DNA of 64,000 nt, taken from the NCBI RefSeq assembly GCF_001632365.1, contig NW_024468539.1, forward strand, positions 277,348-341,347, read 5' to 3'. Below are positions 60,247-64,000 of the stretch, one piece after another. The position numbers and the translations under genes were made by a program. Numbering within the stretch: position 1 is the stretch's first letter; every line of letters begins with the position of its first letter. The notes beneath the pieces are model-generated. The model ran no database searches and was not told the origin of the DNA. It saw only the letters and a list, made by a program, of their open reading frames with translations. The DNA is from Laetiporus sulphureus 93-53. Its lineage: Eukaryota > Basidiomycota > Agaricomycetes > Polyporales > Laetiporaceae.

Positions 60247-61636
60247 ATGATACAGCCAGAGTGTTTGTGTGATTCATACATTGAGACACGTTCATTGCCT
60301 CACAACACCCATGGCCTAACAGCTGTTCCACGGTCTCATGCGAATGATGTGCACGCGCAACGTCAACAAGAAACGTGTCCTGTGAGGCTCGGGTACGTTC
60401 ACATCAGAATGATAACTGATACATTGTATTTGACACAGCAATAGCCTCTGCCCATCTCAGACCTGCAGGCGAGGAAAAGAAAAGAAGGTGTAGAAGTGGA
60501 GCAACAACCTTCGACCACGTTTCAGCGTGACCAGCAGTTGAAGTTGCACGAAGAATCGCGTGACAGTTTGCAACAATCACCGGACGTTCCGTCAGATGTG
60601 AGGATACAGATCTTGCAGCACAAGGTTATTGGCTAACATAGTATATTCCCAGGAAGCCGCTCCAGACAACATGCAGATATTTGCTGTCATCATCGGTATC
60701 AATGACTATTTATGCGAAGAACCTCTACATGGGGCAACTGGCGATGCTAAGAAAATCGCCGAATTCCTCAAAATCTCACTGCAAGTCCCTAAAGAGAACA
60801 TGATCGTGTTGCTGGATGGTGACGCGATACGGGATGAGATCCTCAAATCTCTTCATAGTCATCTCCGCGACAACGTCCGAATCCATTACGGAGATGCCAT
60901 CATCATATATTTTGCCGGTCATGGCACCATCTACGAAACGCACGTACGCGAACCCATGGAGGCAATCATGCCGATTGATAGCGGTTTCGAATTGCCAGAC
61001 GGCACGCACGTTGTTGACATCAGCGATCGTCAGATCAATCTGTTCCTCCAGGAGCTTTACGATGCGAAGGGAGGAAACATCACGGTCGTAACGGACTGTT
61101 GTTACTCAGCAGGGTCCACCCGCGATCGCTCTTCCCCGCATAACTTTACTGCTCGCAGCAGGCCTTCTCTCCAGCTCACGCACCAGACCTCATCAACTCC
61201 GCCGAAGCGGACCAGTGGAAGCGGTGGAGTCCCGGGTCTGCGACTGACTCCCTATACCAATCGTATAAGGAATCACACATGTTGCTTGCGGCGTGTCGTT
61301 CCAACGAGAAGGCTTTTGAAAACGAAAAGGGAGGCGCGTTCACGCGGTTACTATTGCAAATATTGCATTCCCGTTCCCTCCACTCCCTCACCTACGAAAT
61401 GCTCGAGGATTACATGACTCACCCTTCCGTTACATACTACCAGCACCTTATTGTCCTTGGAGAACACAAAGCGAGCCGCATTTTCCGAATCGGCCATCCC
61501 CTCGACAGGCACCGCTCGCGTGCGATCGACACGCTCAGCGAGGTTGGAGAGATGCGAAGTGGGCACGCGTGCGCAACACACGTATGCGGGGGCGCACAGA
61601 CTGGTCAGTGGAGGTGGATGGCACATCATGCAGGGT
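60247..61636 (+). pseudogene. Caspase-like protein (C14), copy 2, frameshifted
   Basis: Three in-frame exons: 60247-60381, 60445-60597 and from 60653. The first two code a hydrophilic N-terminal extension (LQARKRKEGVEVEQQP...). The third enters the caspase fold: MQIFAVIIGINDY, IYFAGHGT with catalytic His, VTDCCYSAG with catalytic Cys. At about 61,183-61,188 one base is missing relative to copy 1 (CCAGACC versus CCAGGACC). This shifts the frame, and the fold continues in another frame as HMLLAACRSNEKAFE, TRLLLQILH, FRIGHPL. After GHPL the sequence matches the 5' flank of the Gly/Ser-rich gene. It is a pseudogene unless the missing base is a sequencing error. Confidence 0.8.
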
Positions 61637-61850
61637 AAAGCGAGAAGGGGACCGCAACGTGTATGAGGCGCAGTGAGTAGGTGAGCGAGGCACAAACAGC
61701 AATTTCAGTTCTCTGTCCGCGTTGGTTCTTTGATACAGTTAGGCTGTTTTTGTGCTTCTTAGTCAACATCTTACATTGCTCGCCACGTCCTACCTGCTTT
61801 CGTTCACGAACTCCAATACCAGTATAGTCCATTGGGCTCAGGTAGCAGAG
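61515..61850 (+). repeat. Copy of Gly/Ser-rich gene 5' flank
   Basis: Plus strand matches the minus strand of about 52,890-53,215. Shared blocks are GGTTGGAGAGATGCG, GTGGAGGTGGATGGC, and ACATTGCTCG...CCTACCTGCTT. Start codon and signal-peptide exon are missing. Confidence 0.75.
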
Positions 61851-61960
61851 GCGAGACAAGTGGGACACCTGGTACGGGCAGTGGGTCGACGACGAGAGTG
61901 GGAGCGGGAATGGCGGCGGATCGAGGCAAGCGAGACGGTGGAATCAGGCGCTGGCTGGGG
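61851..61960 (+). pseudogene. Core fragment of Gly/Ser-rich gene
   Basis: Directly after the 5'-flank copy come codons for GETSGTPGTGSGSTT, matching the centre of the parental gene. Everything between leader and this core has been deleted, and the frame is lost soon after. Confidence 0.65.
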
Positions 61961-62202
61961 GCGGAGGTTCAACCTCGCTCAATGAGCGCGCGCTGACCGG
62001 CTCTCCTTTGCAGGATAGTCGTGCCTCTCGTTGCAGGTACGCAGGTGAAGCAAGAAATCTTCCTGTGATAAACTGCTGACCGAAGCCTGAATCATTTGAT
62101 GGAGCGTATCTACAGCTAATTTGACTTCAAGTACAATGATGTGGTATACTCGAATTTGAACTATCTCTTAACCAAGTGTCGACGTTCCTTGGCTGCGTCA
62201 AC

Positions 62203-62553
62203 CTAGCCCTGCCCAGGATACCCGGGATACGTCGGGTACGGATAATACGGCTGCGTAAGAGTCGTAGTGAACATCGTCGTCGTCGTGCTCGTCGTATCGG
62301 TGATCCCAAGATCATCCGTGATCGTCGAAGTGTGAGTGGAGGTGGTAGTGCTGGTGGTGGAGGAGGTCGTCGTCGTCGTTGTCCGCGCGAGGCGCGTAAC
62401 GGTGGTGGTGGTGGTAGCGGCTAGCACTGGGCGTGCCTGTCAGCCTCGCTGATAGCAGTCAATGGAGGGAAACGTACCTGCGTCTGCGCCTCGCAGCGCG
62501 GTGCACGCGAGCAAGCATATAATGAGTGCATGAGAGGACACGTTATACAGCAT
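62203..62553 (-). CDS. Small secreted Thr-rich protein A
   Basis: Two exons (62478-62553, 62203-62426) give 99 residues. MLYNVSSHALIICLLACTALRGADA is a signal peptide, with the intron directly after it. The mature part is mostly Thr (TTTTTVTRLARTTTTTTSS...), then DDLGITDTTS and an aromatic/Pro tail QPYYPYPTYPGYPGQG. Divergent from a paralogue with the same layout at 63,051. It resembles small secreted wall proteins; function unknown. Confidence 0.75.
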
Positions 62554-63050
62554 GATGAAGAATGCGACGACGACACAGCGATGGCTGAGCTGGTGAGTGA
62601 ATTATAATTATGTGCGCCATATATGCGATCATCTGCACCTATCTAGGTAGAACCGCGCCGCCGTCCAGCCTCCCTTCTCATCTCTCATTGCGTATCCAAG
62701 CGGATCGCGCTCATCAACGCGACACTCTTCCATCCCGCATTTTGCTTCCGCCATGGCACTTTCCTCCCCGCAAGTTAGTCACGAACCGTTAATCCCGATC
62801 GCAACCTGTCATTCACGGTCAGTGGCGCTGTGCAGGTCCAAAGTTAAATCCGCGGGGGTGGCAATGCGCCGCAAGCGGGATTAGATCCACTTCCAGCGCT
62901 TAACGAACCTTAGCCACTGATCCGCTCGCTTTCAAGCGCATCGATCTCTATTGGAGTAAGTCGTGCAGGGCATTCGTAAGGGAGGCTCTGTCATATACAA
63001 GATCGATACAACGGATGAGGCTTCCTCCCAAATCCCACCTTGCGTTCACA
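62554..63050. promoter_or_regulatory. Shared divergent promoter of Thr-rich pair
   Basis: A 497-bp interval lies between two divergent paralogues. No strong TATA motif stands out apart from GCCATATATGC near 62,614-62,624. Confidence 0.4.
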
Positions 63051-63377
63051 ATGTTTCGTTCGGCCATCATCCTCGTTGCCCTCACCGCTGCGTTGTCATT
63101 CGAGGCCGACTGTGGTAAGCCCCTCTCATCCACCCCTCGCTTCTCGATGCTCAAAGCGACCTATGCAGCAATCGTCAGAACCACGACGACCTCGACAAGC
63201 CCTCGCACACGCACGGTCGATGTTACATCTACCTCGACCACAGATAACACCACGGCCACGACGAGCGCGTACGATTCAACTGATACCATACCTGTGACGA
63301 CAACCACTACGCAGACGGTGTATGTGTCGGCTGGAGGTTATCAGCCGTATCAGTCGTATCAGCCGTTCCAGCCATAA
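63051..63377 (+). CDS. Small secreted Thr-rich protein B
   Basis: Two exons (63051-63114, 63169-63377) give 90 residues. The signal peptide is MFRSAIILVALTAALSFEADC, with the intron right after it as in paralogue A. The body is Thr/Ser-rich (VRTTTTSTSPRTRTVDVTS, VTTTTTQTVYV) and ends GGYQPYQSYQPFQP, comparable to the YPYPTYPGYPG end of A. The in-frame ATG at about 63,015 would push the hydrophobic segment inwards, so 63051 is preferred. Confidence 0.75.
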   Translation: MFRSAIILVALTAALSFEADCGKPLSSTPRFSMLKATYAAIVRTTTTSTSPRTRTVDVTSTSTTDNTTATTSAYDSTDTIPVTTTTTQTVYVSAGGYQPYQSYQPFQP

Positions 63378-64000
63378 CGACACGGCTCGCGAGCAGCAGC
63401 TGAAGATGGCATAATCGGGGTTATGCAATGGCTATGTGACGGCCATTAGCACTCGAATCAAGGTTGTGCATTTTACTTTCCATAAATACGCGGCGGTGCA
63501 CGTGTGAAGCGAGGGATGCCTTTGATTGATGACTGACGAGCATTTAAAATATACTTTTACCTTCAGGCGAGCACGAAATGCGTGAAATTTCAGTATCATT
63601 ACTGCACGATACGGTTCAACGATAGACGAAGAGCTAAAGTACGTGTCAGGCTCAGGTGACTGACTGATAAAAATGGTCGACGAACGGAAATATCCTGTGA
63701 TCGGAGCTTTGGTGTAAGTTGACATATTTTCAAAGCCTGCAACGAACGATGTACAGAGGTTTCATATTGATCGATGACCCCATGAATGTTTGCCTGCGCA
63801 ACAGATCGGATACCAGCTCTTCGGCGAACAAATCGCGTGCTGATCTATGATTGCCACGCATGTATCAAGGCAACAAAAGGAAGCAGCACATCATACACCC
63901 TCAAACCCGATTCCTTGATCTCTCAGATCCGGCCTTCTTTATCTCAGCATTCACCATCAAATCATGGGAAGCGAGCCCCAACCGAAGTCATCCTTTTTTT
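63378..64000. other. Right edge, no gene seen
   Basis: A minus-strand frame at 63432-63725 has no motif. The window ends in a T-run. Confidence 0.4.

Noticed and set aside
47936..62000. Possible transposon or CRISPR-like array explaining the repeats
   Set aside because: No transposase, reverse transcriptase, long terminal repeats or regular spacers were seen, and the repeats are pieces of a gene and its flanks.

Overview
The window looks like nuclear DNA of a filamentous basidiomycete, most likely an Agaricomycete. The genes are split by many short GT-AG introns (mostly 45-65 nt), a tRNA-Gln carries a 12-nt intron at the canonical position, and the gene content is fungal: a Spa2-type polarity scaffold, CFEM proteins, GPI-anchored serine-rich proteins, a cytochrome P450 and a fungal G-protein alpha subunit. 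Gene models were read and spliced by hand from the sequence; homology calls are from memory of protein families, without database searches.

1-9 kb: two copies of an APH-like (aminoglycoside phosphotransferase fold) kinase gene on the minus strand, one running off the left edge and one dead, then a divergent methyltransferase / aldo-keto reductase pair, a full-length APH-like kinase and the tRNA-Gln. 9-20.3 kb: a Drs2-type P4-ATPase flippase, a dead and an apparently intact copy of a short-chain dehydrogenase, and an ABC1-family mitochondrial kinase. 21.6-37.3 kb is ordinary core genome: Spa2, the splicing factor Clf1, RNA polymerase I/III subunit AC40, a serine-rich GPI protein, a G-alpha subunit ending DSGIL, and a P450.

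38-47 kb is gene-poor and lineage-specific: two CFEM-GPI proteins, two small membrane proteins that resemble the interferon-inducible 6-16 (Ifi6/27) family, and orphans. 47-63.4 kb is a rearranged accessory block built round a gene for a secreted Gly/Ser-rich repeat protein (50,473-52,876). Pieces of that gene recur at several sites. One is fused in frame to the 3' end of an RNase III-like/dsRNA-binding gene, one forms the tail of a caspase-like gene, and its 5' flank lies directly behind a second, frameshifted caspase-like gene. Its 3' flank occurs four times, once inverted. A third, broken 6-16-like copy and a family of small Thr-rich secreted proteins lie in the same block.

The main candidate for something new is this chimera-forming repeat gene. 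It has supplied new 3' ends to at least two unrelated genes, in a neighbourhood rich in genes whose animal relatives act in cell death (caspase-like, 6-16-like) and in a dsRNA-binding protein. Whether the fusions are expressed or functional cannot be told from the sequence alone.
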